This document shows positions 7,981-15,857 of a stretch of 64,000 nt of DNA, piece after piece. Origin of the DNA: Mycobacterium sp. HUMS_12744610. Lineage in GTDB: Bacteria; Actinomycetota; Actinomycetes; Mycobacteriales; Mycobacteriaceae. Below the pieces are notes generated by a model. That model searched no databases and was not told where the DNA came from. It saw nothing but the letters and a program-made list of their open reading frames with translations. A program made the position numbers and the translations under genes. Where the stretch lies: assembly GCF_041206865.1 (NCBI RefSeq), contig NZ_JBGEDP010000001.1, positions 4,898,001-4,962,000 on the forward strand. Direction: 5' to 3'. Every line of letters begins with the position of its first letter. Position 1 is the stretch's first letter.

Positions 7981-9677
7981 CCTCAGAATTTCACGGTGGC
8001 CCGGGTTCTGCTGTGGCGGTCTGCGGGGCGGCAGCTTTGTCGAGGTTTTGAGGCTGGGGGTAGGCGGCGGCGCCGCGTGTCGTGCGGTGACGCCGGGTCC
8101 TTTATCCCGGGGGTGGTTACTCCTTTCTTGGGGTCGAGAGGGCATAGGGGCCTGTGGGTCAGGGTATGGCGCGGACCCTGTTGAGGGCGTCGGCGAATTC
8201 TTGTGCCCAGGGCCAGGTTTGGGGGATCCGCAGGATCAGGTAGCGGGATCGTTTGATCAGCCGGGCCGCGGCGTGCAGCAGCCGGTAGCGCAGGGTGGCG
8301 GGTTCGGCTTTGGCCAGTGGGCCGTCCAGGAGTAGCAGTCGCATCCAGCACAGCAGGTCGATGGCGATCGCGACGGCGGTGACCCAAGCGGTGTTGATGG
8401 CGAACGAGTGTGAGGGCCAGCGGGCCAGGCCGGTGTCTTTGCCGGTGCGGATGAAGCCCTCCACCCGGGCGTGGACGCGGTGGCGGGCTTCCAGTCGCTG
8501 GGGTTGTCCACCGGCAGTCGAGGTGGCGAGGACCTGGTAGCGGTAGCCGGCCAGCTGCTCGAACAATGACAACTGGGTGCCGTGTTCGATTTCTTCGCGC
8601 CGCACCAGGATGCGCATGCCGGCCGGCCAGCCGACCAGCCGATCCCCTCCGGTGCTGTGGCGCAGCAGCCCGGTCAACTCGGCGACCTGGGCGTCGTCAC
8701 GGGCCGCTCCGGTGGCATCCAGTGCGGCTTGCCATCCCGCATCGGGCATCTGGCCGATCGCGACCCGGACCCGCTCATCGAGGTCGAATCCGACCGAGTA
8801 GCCCACTGACATCCCCGGCCGGGCATTGAGTTTCTCCAGGTGTTCGACGACGGCGTGGCTTGAACCCGCGCCGTCGATGGTGACCAGCAACTTGCGGCGC
8901 CACTTGGCCGGGATCGCCGCGATCGCGGCGTCGATGATCGCGATATGATCGGCCGCGGTGTTCGAGCCGGCGTTGCCTGCACGGGCGATCACCGCCAGCA
9001 GTTCGCCGGTGTTGTCACACCACGCCAACAGCGGGTGGAAGCCAAACCCGCCTTTGAAATTGCCTGCGGCGTGCTGCTTATCGCTGTGCGACTGAATCAG
9101 CGACGCGTCGATGCGGATCACGATCGTGTCCCCGAGGTCCCCATAGCAGGTCTGCGAAGCCGGGATCGCACCGTGGCGGGCCTCGATCGCCTCCCACACC
9201 CGAGAGCGGACCTTGTTGCGCACGGCCGTGACCTCGGTGATGCTCTGCTCGTCGATCTCGCCCAGGGACCGCCACATCGTCGGAACCGACGCCACCGCCT
9301 GAAACAACCGGTGCTGATCGCGCAGCACCGCGGTGCCGGCCAGGTTCTGCGCGCCGCCGGCGATCGATACCGCCACATCGCGCAACACCGCGCCTCGGTC
9401 GTGGGTGACTTCTGGGCGCGACAGCACCGACGACAAACCGCTGGTCAAACCCAGATTGTCGGCCAGCAACCGGGGTATCACGTTACCGGCGTGCCCGACC
9501 ACGTCGTCGCCACGGACCTCAACTCGGACATTCTTCGACCAATCCGTAGTAGCCTGCATCTGACAGGTGCACTCCCATCCTGGATAACCGAGCCTCGAAT
9601 ACTCCGATTATCCTTGCGGCAGTGCACCTTTCACGTTAACGACACCCCTGAGCTCCACATTCGATGAAAAATCCAGG
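7981..9677 (-). mobile_element. IS1380-family element, copy 1
   Basis: This complete 1697 bp element has ends starting CCTCAGAATTTCA and CCTGGATTTTTCA (imperfect inverted repeats). It is flanked by a 4 bp duplication, TCTA (7977-7980 and 9678-9681). It is inserted in IS256 copy 2. A copy with the same length and the same encoded protein lies at 47017-48713 in the opposite orientation. This is the innermost and therefore youngest insertion of the stack. Confidence 0.95.
8159..9559 (-). CDS. IS1380-family transposase
   Basis: This 466-residue transposase resembles the IS1380 family. ATG 9559 opens MQATTDWSKNVRVEV. Probable catalytic acidic residues are in VIRIDASLIQSHSDKQ and LVTIDGAGSSH. The family's long C-terminal part, rich in helices, follows (LCWMRLLLLDGPLAKAEPAT). 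The gene is complete, and its protein is identical to that of the copy at 47135-48535. Confidence 0.9.
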   Translation of the reverse strand: MQATTDWSKNVRVEVRGDDVVGHAGNVIPRLLADNLGLTSGLSSVLSRPEVTHDRGAVLRDVAVSIAGGAQNLAGTAVLRDQHRLFQAVASVPTMWRSLGEIDEQSITEVTAVRNKVRSRVWEAIEARHGAIPASQTCYGDLGDTIVIRIDASLIQSHSDKQHAAGNFKGGFGFHPLLAWCDNTGELLAVIARAGNAGSNTAADHIAIIDAAIAAIPAKWRRKLLVTIDGAGSSHAVVEHLEKLNARPGMSVGYSVGFDLDERVRVAIGQMPDAGWQAALDATGAARDDAQVAELTGLLRHSTGGDRLVGWPAGMRILVRREEIEHGTQLSLFEQLAGYRYQVLATSTAGGQPQRLEARHRVHARVEGFIRTGKDTGLARWPSHSFAINTAWVTAVAIAIDLLCWMRLLLLDGPLAKAEPATLRYRLLHAAARLIKRSRYLILRIPQTWPWAQEFADALNRVRAIP

Positions 9678-9681
9678 TCTA

Positions 9682-10516
9682 TGGGGCGTCGGTGTCGCGG
9701 GAGTTGATCTCCAATATCACCGAGGTGGTGGTCGATGAGATCAAGGCCTGGCAGGCCCGCCCGCTCGATGAGGTCTACCCGATCCTCTACATCGATGGGC
9801 TGCGGCTGCGGATCGGCGACAACGGGGTCATCACCACCAAGGTCGCCTATTTGGCCATTGGCGTGGATCTGGAGGGCCGCAAACACGCCTTGGGCTGCTG
9901 GATCCAGGACTCCGAGGGGGCGAAGTTCTGGCAGAAGGTCGTCATCGACCTGCGCAACCGCGGGGTGCGCGACATCCTCATCGCCTGCTGCGACGGGCTG
10001 ACCGGTCTGCCTGATGCGATCCGCTCGATCTATCCCGATACCGTGGTGCAGACCTGCGTCGTGCACGTCATTAGGAATGCGATGCGCTTCGTGTCTTATA
10101 AGGACCGCAAGAAGGTCGCCACCGCGATGCGGGCGATCTACAGTGCGCCGACCGTCGATGGAGCCGAACTCGCACTCAAGGAGTTCGACCAGCAATTCGG
10201 CGCCCAATATCCGGGTGCAATTGACGTGTGGCACAACGCCTGGGGGGAATTCGTTCCGTTCCTGGACTATCCGGTGGAGTTGCGCAAGATCGTCTACACC
10301 ACCAATGCGATCGAGTCGATCAACTTCCAGTTGCGCAAGATCACCAAGAACCGTGGTCATTTCACGGACAAGGACGCCGCGATGAAGTTGCTGTACCTCG
10401 GGCTGCGCAACATCTCCAGCGAGAGAGGAGGCTATTCGGGTACTGGAACGCACAACTGGACTGTGGCGCTCAACACACTCGCCAGACTATTCCCTGGGCG
10501 AATCCCATTGTGCTAG
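9682..10516 (+). pseudogene. IS256 transposase copy 2, C-terminal part
   Basis: This is the continuation of the transposase begun at 7529. It carries all three catalytic residues (Asp in YIDGLRLR, Asp in CCDGLTG, Glu in TTNAIESINF) and ends at TAG 10514-10516. An in-frame ATG/GTG could restart translation, but without the N-terminal DNA-binding part a functional enzyme is unlikely. Confidence 0.9.
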
Positions 10517-10578
10517 AATACAACTCGTAGTCAAATCACCTCTGACTTACACAGAAATCGTGACAGGCTCCGCCCAAG

Positions 10579-11036
10579 TGGTGGCCGCCCACGAGCGAGT
10601 GGTCGGCAAATACGCCCAGGTCCTCGTCTTGGATCACTACCTGGAAGTGCTCAAGATCAAACCGGGTGCACTGCCGGGGGCCACAGCGCTGGCTCAAGCC
10701 AAGGCCTGCGGGGTGTTTACCGTTACCCACCAACGGTATTGGGACGCCGCCCGCCGCGAACGCGGCGACCAGGCGGGCACCCGGGCGTTGATCGAAGTCC
10801 TGCTCGCCCATCGCAGCCTGCCCGCCACAGCGGTGATCGCCGCGATGGATAAAGCGATCAACGCCGCCACGCTGGACCCGCAGGCCGTGCTGATCGATGC
10901 CCGCCGCCACGCCGGCGGTGCGCTCGCGCCGGTCATCCCAATCGGTGCACTGGCCCGCTACGACCGGCCCGCCCCGACACTGACCGGCTACGACGACCTT
11001 CTGGCCACCAGCGCAACGACCCAAAGCGCACCATGA
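10579..11036 (+). pseudogene. istA: IstA transposase (IS21), 3' part
   Basis: This is the C-terminal part of IstA (HYLEVLKIKPGALPGATAL, then HRSLPATAVIAAMDKAIN). It ends at TGA 11034-11036, which overlaps the istB ATG (ATGA), the usual IS21 arrangement. It contains no catalytic residue. Confidence 0.85.
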
Positions 11037-11809
11037 GCACCCGGACCCAGGACGCCGCCCAAGCCGCTATCGGTGCCGCGGCCCGTGAATTGCACCTACC
11101 CACCGTCCGTGACGAAGCCGCCCGACTCGCCGAGATCGCCGTGCGGGAACGCCAAACCCACCTCGGGTTTTTGGCTGAAGTCCTGTCCGCCGAAGTCGAC
11201 GACCGCAACGATCGGCGCCGCGCCCGACGCATCAGTGAAGCGAAGTTCCCCCGCCTCAAACGGCTCGCCGATTTCAACACCGAGGCAGTGCCATCGGTGA
11301 CCGCCGCGCAGCTGGCCACTTTGGCCAGTGGCGCCTGGATCGACGCCGGGCAACCCCTAGTGCTGCTCGGCGACTCCGGCACCGGCAAAACACATCTGCT
11401 CATCGGACTGGGCCTGGCCGCCTGTGAACAAGGCCGCCGGGTTCGCTACGTGAGCACCGCAGCGCTGGTCAACGAGCTCGTCGAGGCCGCCGACGCCCGG
11501 CAACTCTCCCGCGTCGTCGGTCGTTACGCCCGCCTGGATCTGCTGCTGCTCGACGAACTCGGCTACGTCCAGATCGACACCCGCGGAGCCGAACTGCTCT
11601 TCCAGATCATCACCGAACGAGACGAACACGCCAGCATCGGCATCGGCACCAACCTCCCGTTCAGCGAGTGGGGAACCGTCGTGGCCGACCCTCGCCTGGT
11701 CGCCGCGATCGTGGACCGAATCACCTTCAACGCCCACATCCTCGAAACCGGCACCCAGTCCTACCGGCTACGCACCAGCACGACCCGGCCAACCAAGAAA
11801 ACCACCTGA
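11033..11809 (+). CDS. istB: IstB-type ATPase of IS21
   Basis: This 258-residue AAA+ ATPase helps IstA choose and reach target DNA. Walker A is GDSGTGKTH near residues 110-118, and Walker B is LDLLLLDELGY near 170-180. Conserved IstB tail blocks follow (ITERDEHASIGIGTNLPFSEW, VDRITFNAHIL). It overlaps istA by 4 nt. It is intact even though istA is interrupted. Confidence 0.9.
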   Translation: MSTRTQDAAQAAIGAAARELHLPTVRDEAARLAEIAVRERQTHLGFLAEVLSAEVDDRNDRRRARRISEAKFPRLKRLADFNTEAVPSVTAAQLATLASGAWIDAGQPLVLLGDSGTGKTHLLIGLGLAACEQGRRVRYVSTAALVNELVEAADARQLSRVVGRYARLDLLLLDELGYVQIDTRGAELLFQIITERDEHASIGIGTNLPFSEWGTVVADPRLVAAIVDRITFNAHILETGTQSYRLRTSTTRPTKKTT

Positions 11810-11829
11810 GCGGCGAAAGGAAAACGACC

Positions 11830-12027
11830 ATGCCAACCATCACCCTCAACAGCGCCGACGCCTCCGAACTCGCCGATCTGCTGGACTGTCTACGCGACTG
11901 GATCGACCTTGAACAAGACCAACTCGACTCGCTGCTGGCCAAGCACGGCTACGACCTCACCGGCCTGCGCGTCACCCTCGACCGGCTGATCTCGCCGGAA
12001 CGTGTCAACGACGAACCGGCGTACTGA
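11830..12027 (+). CDS. Small accessory protein of the IS21 element
   Basis: This 65-residue acidic protein (SADASELADLLDCLRDWID..) starts at ATG 11830 after AAAGGA. No known domain is recognised. It is predicted to be helical and leucine-rich. It lies 20 nt after istB, and its stop overlaps the next ATG, so it belongs to the IS21 transcription unit. The function is unknown. Confidence 0.6.
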   Translation: MPTITLNSADASELADLLDCLRDWIDLEQDQLDSLLAKHGYDLTGLRVTLDRLISPERVNDEPAY

Positions 12028-12493
12028 TGCCAGACACAATCACCGACCATCTCAGCGCCGGTCAACTGGCCGACCGGGCCGCGAACGCGATCCACGAGCT
12101 CAACCGCCGCACCCACCCGACCAGCAAGGACCTCGTCTATCCCGCCGATGCCGCCGAAATCATCGCCACCCTGGCAGCCATGACCGGCATGCTCGGCCAG
12201 CTGCTCACCCAGCTCACCCGCTGGCTTGCACACCAGCACCGAGACGGCCGGCTGACCCTGGACTCACTTTCACCGCAGCCCGACCTCGCCTCGGCGATGC
12301 GGGCACTGACCAGCAGCCTTCAACACGCCATCGAGCAAGCCCAGCACACCGCCACCGAACTCGACACCGCCCACCAACACGCAGCACACCTCGCTGCCGC
12401 TCAACCAGCTACCAAACGATCAAAGCCCCAACACCAAGGCCCGGGGCCAAAATTCATGCAGATTGGTGGGGCCAAAACGCTTGACGAAACTCA
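12027..12493 (+). CDS. Second accessory frame of IS21, running out of the element
   Basis: The ATG at 12027 overlaps the preceding stop (TGATG). About 155 residues, mostly helical (HLSAGQLADRAANAIHELNR, then IEQAQHTATELDTAHQH), are encoded inside the element. No stop occurs before the IS end, so at this site the frame runs on, in frame, into the host gene at 12501 and stops at 13322. The predicted product is therefore a 431-residue chimera. No known family is recognised in the IS-encoded part. Confidence 0.55.
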
Positions 12494-12500
12494 TATTTGC

Positions 12501-13322
12501 GTGAATGACAGCCCGACCCTGATCCGGATGGAGGATTTGAGCCGGCAAGAACGCGCGGCTTGCATGGTCGCCGTGCGAACCCTCGACGTTGCGGTCGCTG
12601 AGGCGTGGGATGTCGACGGGCGCCAGGGTGTCGTCGATGTCCTGCTGACTCTGACAGACGGTCGCAGGGCCGCGTTTGAGGTGACGAACCTCGGCGACCC
12701 GGATGCGCTCAAAACGGCGAGTCTGCTTGCGCGCCAAAACCACAAGTGGCCACTGCCAGGCCAGTGGATGTGGCGTATCGAGGTGGGCTCATTCGCCGCG
12801 ATGCAGCGGCTCAGGAACTGCTATCAAAACATCATCCAGATCTGTGAGGCCGCGAAGGTCGAGTATCCCGAGACCAGCCAGCTCGGTTGGGGACCATCGG
12901 CAGACCCCGATCTTCGGTGGCTTGTCGAGGCGTCAGGCTGCAGCATGATCGGCCTTTCGGACCTTTCTTCGCAGGGCCGCGATGCCAGGGTGGTGCCGGC
13001 GTCTCCCGGGGGCTGGGTTGACGAATCTCTGACCGGGTTCGCCGACGAACTCCGCGCGGCGTTCCAGGCCGCACACATCACGGAACACTTCGAGAAGCTG
13101 CGCGACGAACCCAACGTCGATGAACGCCACCTGTTCATCCCGCTGCACGACTCCGCGCTGCCGGCCGCCCTTGGTGCGGGATTGACGTTCGGAAAGGCGC
13201 TGCCATCCGCGCGGCCGCCCGTTCCGGACTACCTCGATTATCTCTGGCTGGCGCCCGCGTACTCGCCGCGCGTCCTTCTCTGGAGCAGCGCCGAGGGCTG
13301 GCGAAACGTCCCCAACAGGTAA
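12501..13322 (+). CDS. Hypothetical protein, possible PD-(D/E)xK nuclease-like
   Basis: This 273-residue protein starts at GTG 12501 (VNDSPTLIRMEDLSRQ), just right of the IS21 duplication. A segment at about residues 35-65 (GVVDVLLTLTDGRRAAFEVT) has the D-(x)n-ExT spacing seen in PD-(D/E)xK-type folds. It is followed by a Trp-rich part (WPLPGQWMWRIEV). The C-terminus ends with LWLAPAYSPRVLLW and GW. The nuclease idea is only a motif-level inference. Its own ribosome site was displaced by IS21, so expression probably depends on the element. Confidence 0.5.
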   Translation: MNDSPTLIRMEDLSRQERAACMVAVRTLDVAVAEAWDVDGRQGVVDVLLTLTDGRRAAFEVTNLGDPDALKTASLLARQNHKWPLPGQWMWRIEVGSFAAMQRLRNCYQNIIQICEAAKVEYPETSQLGWGPSADPDLRWLVEASGCSMIGLSDLSSQGRDARVVPASPGGWVDESLTGFADELRAAFQAAHITEHFEKLRDEPNVDERHLFIPLHDSALPAALGAGLTFGKALPSARPPVPDYLDYLWLAPAYSPRVLLWSSAEGWRNVPNR

Positions 13323-13505
13323 TCCGCGCGCGCCTGAGGAGAGACGGGGCGCCCCATCATGATTCGAAGTGACCCCCCGGGAAAGCGGTTCCCCGCCTCA
13401 GTGCCGGCTTGTCGGCAGGCGAACCTGCCCTGGTCGGTGATGGTCTCGACCAACGCCTCTTGCTTGGAGAGTTCGGCGATTCGCGACCCGAGTCCGCCAT
13501 ACCCC

Positions 13506-14799
13506 CAGGGTCCCGGAAAAGTCACGTCTCATGAGGTCAGGATCAATTTGAGGGCGTGATCTGGGTGTCTGGCGTGGTGGCGGAGGCCGGCGGCGATGTT
13601 GTCCCATCCGGTGATGCGGAGTATTCCGATGGCGAGGTTGCGGCAGGTGGCCATCACGCGTGGCGCTTGACCGGTACGTACCTGTGATCCGTCCTCGGCG
13701 AAAGTGACGTCTCGGACCCAGTGAAGGCGATTTTCTATGCTCCAGTGGCCCTGTACCCAGGCGGCGAGTCGCTGCGGCGGCGCCGCCGTGTGGTTTGCTG
13801 AGGTGATCAGGTAGACGACCTCGACGGTTTTGGTTGCTTTGTCGGTGACGGTGCGGCGCAGTTGGGCGACTTGGGCTGCGTCGGGAAAGTCGATCCAGTC
13901 GGGAGCGTCGGCGACCTTGATCGTTCGGGTGACCCGCCGGCCACGCTCAACAGTCGTGGCGGTGTGCGCGGGCATGTCCTTCCACGGCAGCTTCTTGAGC
14001 GTCTGGTGCAGGGTGGGCATGTTCGCCTTGACCGTGAACACGTAGTCCCCACCCGCCCCGGTGATCGCGGTGGCAGTGTCGGTCTGGGTGTGCATCGCAT
14101 CAAGGGTCACCACCGCCCCTTCCAGATCGAACTGTCCCAACAGTGTTCGCACAGCAGGTATTTCGTTGCTCTTTGCGTCGATGGCCACCTGCCCGAGCAC
14201 CGCACCGGCACCATGGTCGAACGCGGCGACCAGCTGCGGCGCCTTACCGTCGGGGCGGGTGCGCGCACCTCGCAGGGTCTTGCCGTCCAACGCGATCACC
14301 CGGCGTTGCTCGACGGTGAAGGTTCGCGTCCACATCCATGTGCCCAACGCCCGGTCGAGGGCGTCGGCATCGATGCGGGCGAACAACTTTCTCAACGTCG
14401 ATTCGTCCGGAACGCTACCGCTGGTGAGTCCGAACGAGGCCAGATTGTCAATTGCGGTCTCTGCGGCCCACTGACCGATCGCCGCGAACGAGCGGCACCC
14501 GGCCAAGGTAGCTGTGACCGCCAGTGCGAGCACCCCGACCAACGAGTAACGCACCCCGCGTCGGTCACGTGGGTCGGGCACCGTGTTGAGGACACTCAGC
14601 AGTCGTTCGTGGCGCGTCGGATTCGCATCGGCAGGCGGCGTAGGAGAAGATGGCACGCGGGTGTGACCTCGGGTTCGGATGGATGGATTCGCAACCTGCA
14701 TCCAAACCCGTTAGTCACACCCGCCACATACGCCACGCCGGTCACGCGGCGATAACAGCCAAGGTCACAGCACTACGCATCAACTTTTCCGGCACCCTG
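13506..14799 (-). mobile_element. ISAs1-family element
   Basis: This is a 1294 bp element. Its terminal inverted repeats begin CAGGGTCCCGGAAAAGT and CAGGGTGCCGGAAAAGT. It is flanked by a perfect 10 bp duplication, GCCATACCCC (13496-13505 and 14800-14809). It carries a single minus-strand transposase. It inserted in sequence between the gene at 12501 and relBE, where no clear gene is seen. Confidence 0.95.
13529..14701 (-). CDS. ISAs1-family transposase
   Basis: This 390-residue DDE transposase of the ISAs1 (H-repeat-like) family has an N-terminal domain with PDPRDRRGVRYSLVGVL. The catalytic Asp lies in VIALDGKTLRG, the second Asp in VVTLDAMHTQ, and the Glu in WSIENRLHWVRDVTFAED. It ends with CRNLAIGILR, typical of the family. 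The 28 residues at the N-terminus are weakly conserved, so the start may be slightly downstream. The gene is intact. Confidence 0.9.
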   Translation of the reverse strand: MQVANPSIRTRGHTRVPSSPTPPADANPTRHERLLSVLNTVPDPRDRRGVRYSLVGVLALAVTATLAGCRSFAAIGQWAAETAIDNLASFGLTSGSVPDESTLRKLFARIDADALDRALGTWMWTRTFTVEQRRVIALDGKTLRGARTRPDGKAPQLVAAFDHGAGAVLGQVAIDAKSNEIPAVRTLLGQFDLEGAVVTLDAMHTQTDTATAITGAGGDYVFTVKANMPTLHQTLKKLPWKDMPAHTATTVERGRRVTRTIKVADAPDWIDFPDAAQVAQLRRTVTDKATKTVEVVYLITSANHTAAPPQRLAAWVQGHWSIENRLHWVRDVTFAEDGSQVRTGQAPRVMATCRNLAIGILRITGWDNIAAGLRHHARHPDHALKLILTS

Positions 14800-14809
14800 G
14801 CCATACCCC

Positions 14810-15185
14810 AGTGGGCGCATATCTGGCACGAGGCCCGCTCAGCTCAGATGCAGAAACAGAGTGCGGCACGACGAGATGGCAATGTGCGGTATTCGGGCGC
14901 CCGAAATGACCGCGTTCATCATTCCGCCAACAGGTCCGCAGGCGAGCGTTTGATTAGCGGGTAGATTGGCGACGCGCCGGCACCTCAGACTTCTCTGCCG
15001 TAGTTGCCCATCTTGACCAGCGAATTCCCTAGGGCGGCACACCGCTCCGAGGTTAGTGGCAAGCCGGTAATCTACCCTCTTGCATTCTCGGAGCTTGGCG
15101 ACGTCAGTTGATGCGGAGCGGGTGAGTTTCAGCGTGCTGCGGTGATGGGCCGCGGACTGCTACAGGCGTGGGACCGGCGCCGCGG
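14810..15185. other. Non-coding stretch with AATCTACCC repeats
   Basis: No convincing gene is seen in these 376 bases. They include the inverted repeat relative at 14957-14967 and the 24 nt direct repeat relative at 15059-15082 of the left block edge. The stretch lies between the ISAs1 duplication and the relE stop. Short frames here have no ribosome sites or recognisable motifs. Confidence 0.5.
15059..15082 (+). repeat. 24 nt imperfect repeat, right copy
   Basis: It matches 5001-5024 at 21 of 24 positions, same orientation, 10 kb apart, sharing GCAAG, CGG, AATCTACCC and CTTG. The two copies bracket the VapC remnant, the HicA-like pair, IS21 and ISAs1, but not relBE. Confidence 0.5.
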
Positions 15186-15485
15186 TTAGGACTTGTCACC
15201 TTGTGTGCGGCGGTAGATATCTGACCGGTGATCGACGTCGAGAACGTGGACTATGCGGCTGTTGTCGTCGATCTGGTAAACGATCCGATAGGTGCCACGG
15301 CGGGCGCCGTGACACCCGGCGAGCGGGCCAAACAACGGTTTTCCGACACGTTGAGGGTTGGCCGCCAGCGCGGAATCGCAAAACTCGAGCACGGCGGCGG
15401 AGACAGCTTCCGGAAGCCGATTGGCAATCGCCCTCCGTGCGGCAGGCTGGAAACGGATCTCGTACCGCTGCGCAGGTTCGGTCAC
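15186..15485 (-). CDS. relE: RelE-family toxin
   Basis: This 99-residue RelE/ParE-superfamily toxin has RYEIRFQPAARRAIANRLP at the start. GPLAGCHGARRGTYRIVYQI follows in the middle, and HVLDVDHRSDIYRR at the end. These carry the conserved arginines and the terminal Tyr/Arg of ribosome-dependent mRNA interferases. ATG 15485 overlaps the relB stop (ATGA). It looks intact. The symbol denotes family membership, not a proven orthologue. Confidence 0.85.
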   Translation of the reverse strand: MTEPAQRYEIRFQPAARRAIANRLPEAVSAAVLEFCDSALAANPQRVGKPLFGPLAGCHGARRGTYRIVYQIDDNSRIVHVLDVDHRSDIYRRTQGDKS

Positions 15486-15781
15486 GCCCCTGTGACGCGG
15501 CGACGTGCCAAATCCTGGCGAACTGTGGCCAGGTCAGCGCCACGTTCGCCACGCCGCAGAGCTGCTAGGCTCTCGGTAATTCGCGCAACGGTGTCCGCGT
15601 CACCGAGGATTTCCAACGTCATTTCCATGCCCTCAAGGTCATCCACCGACAACAAGACAGCCTCTGCTTCTCCGTTGCGGGTCAGGGTGATGCGCTCGTG
15701 TTGCTGGCGTACTCGCCTGGCTAGCTCAGAGAGGCGAGCCTTAGCTTCAGACAACGGCACGGGTGTCGCGGCAATCGTCAT
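15482..15781 (-). CDS. relB: RelB/Phd-family antitoxin
   Basis: This 99-residue Phd/YefM-type antitoxin has an N-terminal DNA-binding part (VPLSEAKARLSELARRVRQQ) and HERITLTRNGEAEAVLLSVDDL, typical of mycobacterial RelB. The C-terminal toxin-binding helix follows. ATG 15781 is preferred over an upstream ATG at 15799 because family members begin near this point. It is co-translated with relE. The pair lies immediately beside the right methylase fragment. Confidence 0.85.
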   Translation of the reverse strand: MTIAATPVPLSEAKARLSELARRVRQQHERITLTRNGEAEAVLLSVDDLEGMEMTLEILGDADTVARITESLAALRRGERGADLATVRQDLARRRVTGA

Positions 15782-15857
15782 AGCTCGGATTATAGCCACT
15801 ACTAGTCTATGTTCAGACCAATCCTGACCAAATCGTCAGCGTTGCCACACCCGTCTC

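Larger units (their letters stand above)
7452..10570 (+). mobile_element. IS256-family element, copy 2, interrupted by IS1380 copy 1
   Basis: This is the same element as at 2606-4023, in the opposite orientation, inserted in istA. The perfect 8 bp duplication CGCCCAAG lies at 7444-7451 and 10571-10578. Its transposase is itself split by an IS1380-family element at 7981-9677. Without that insert and its 4 bp duplication the element is 1418 bp, the same length as copy 1. Confidence 0.95.
6192..12493 (+). mobile_element. IS21-family element carrying IS256 copy 2
   Basis: The ends are TG...CA, as in IS21. The outer 26 nt of both ends (TGCGTG..TTGGCCCC and TGAGTT..TTGGCCCC) match at about two thirds of positions. 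Further subterminal TTGGCYCCA repeats on both sides are probable transposase-binding sites. A 6 bp duplication, TATTTG, flanks it (6186-6191 and 12494-12499). It carries istA, istB and two small accessory frames. Without the internal IS256 and its duplication it is 3175 bp. It inserted 7 bp before the start of the gene at 12501. Confidence 0.9.

Noticed and set aside
13238..13525. Minus-strand frame between the gene at 12501 and ISAs1 (RIAELSKQEALVETITDQGR)
   Set aside because: It looks slightly protein-like, but it overlaps the 3' end of the opposite gene and enters ISAs1 sequence. No ribosome site or known family supports it.
5001..15082. CRISPR array or integron from the AATCTACCC repeats
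   Set aside because: Only three imperfect copies at irregular spacing and mixed orientation, with no cas genes and no integrase.
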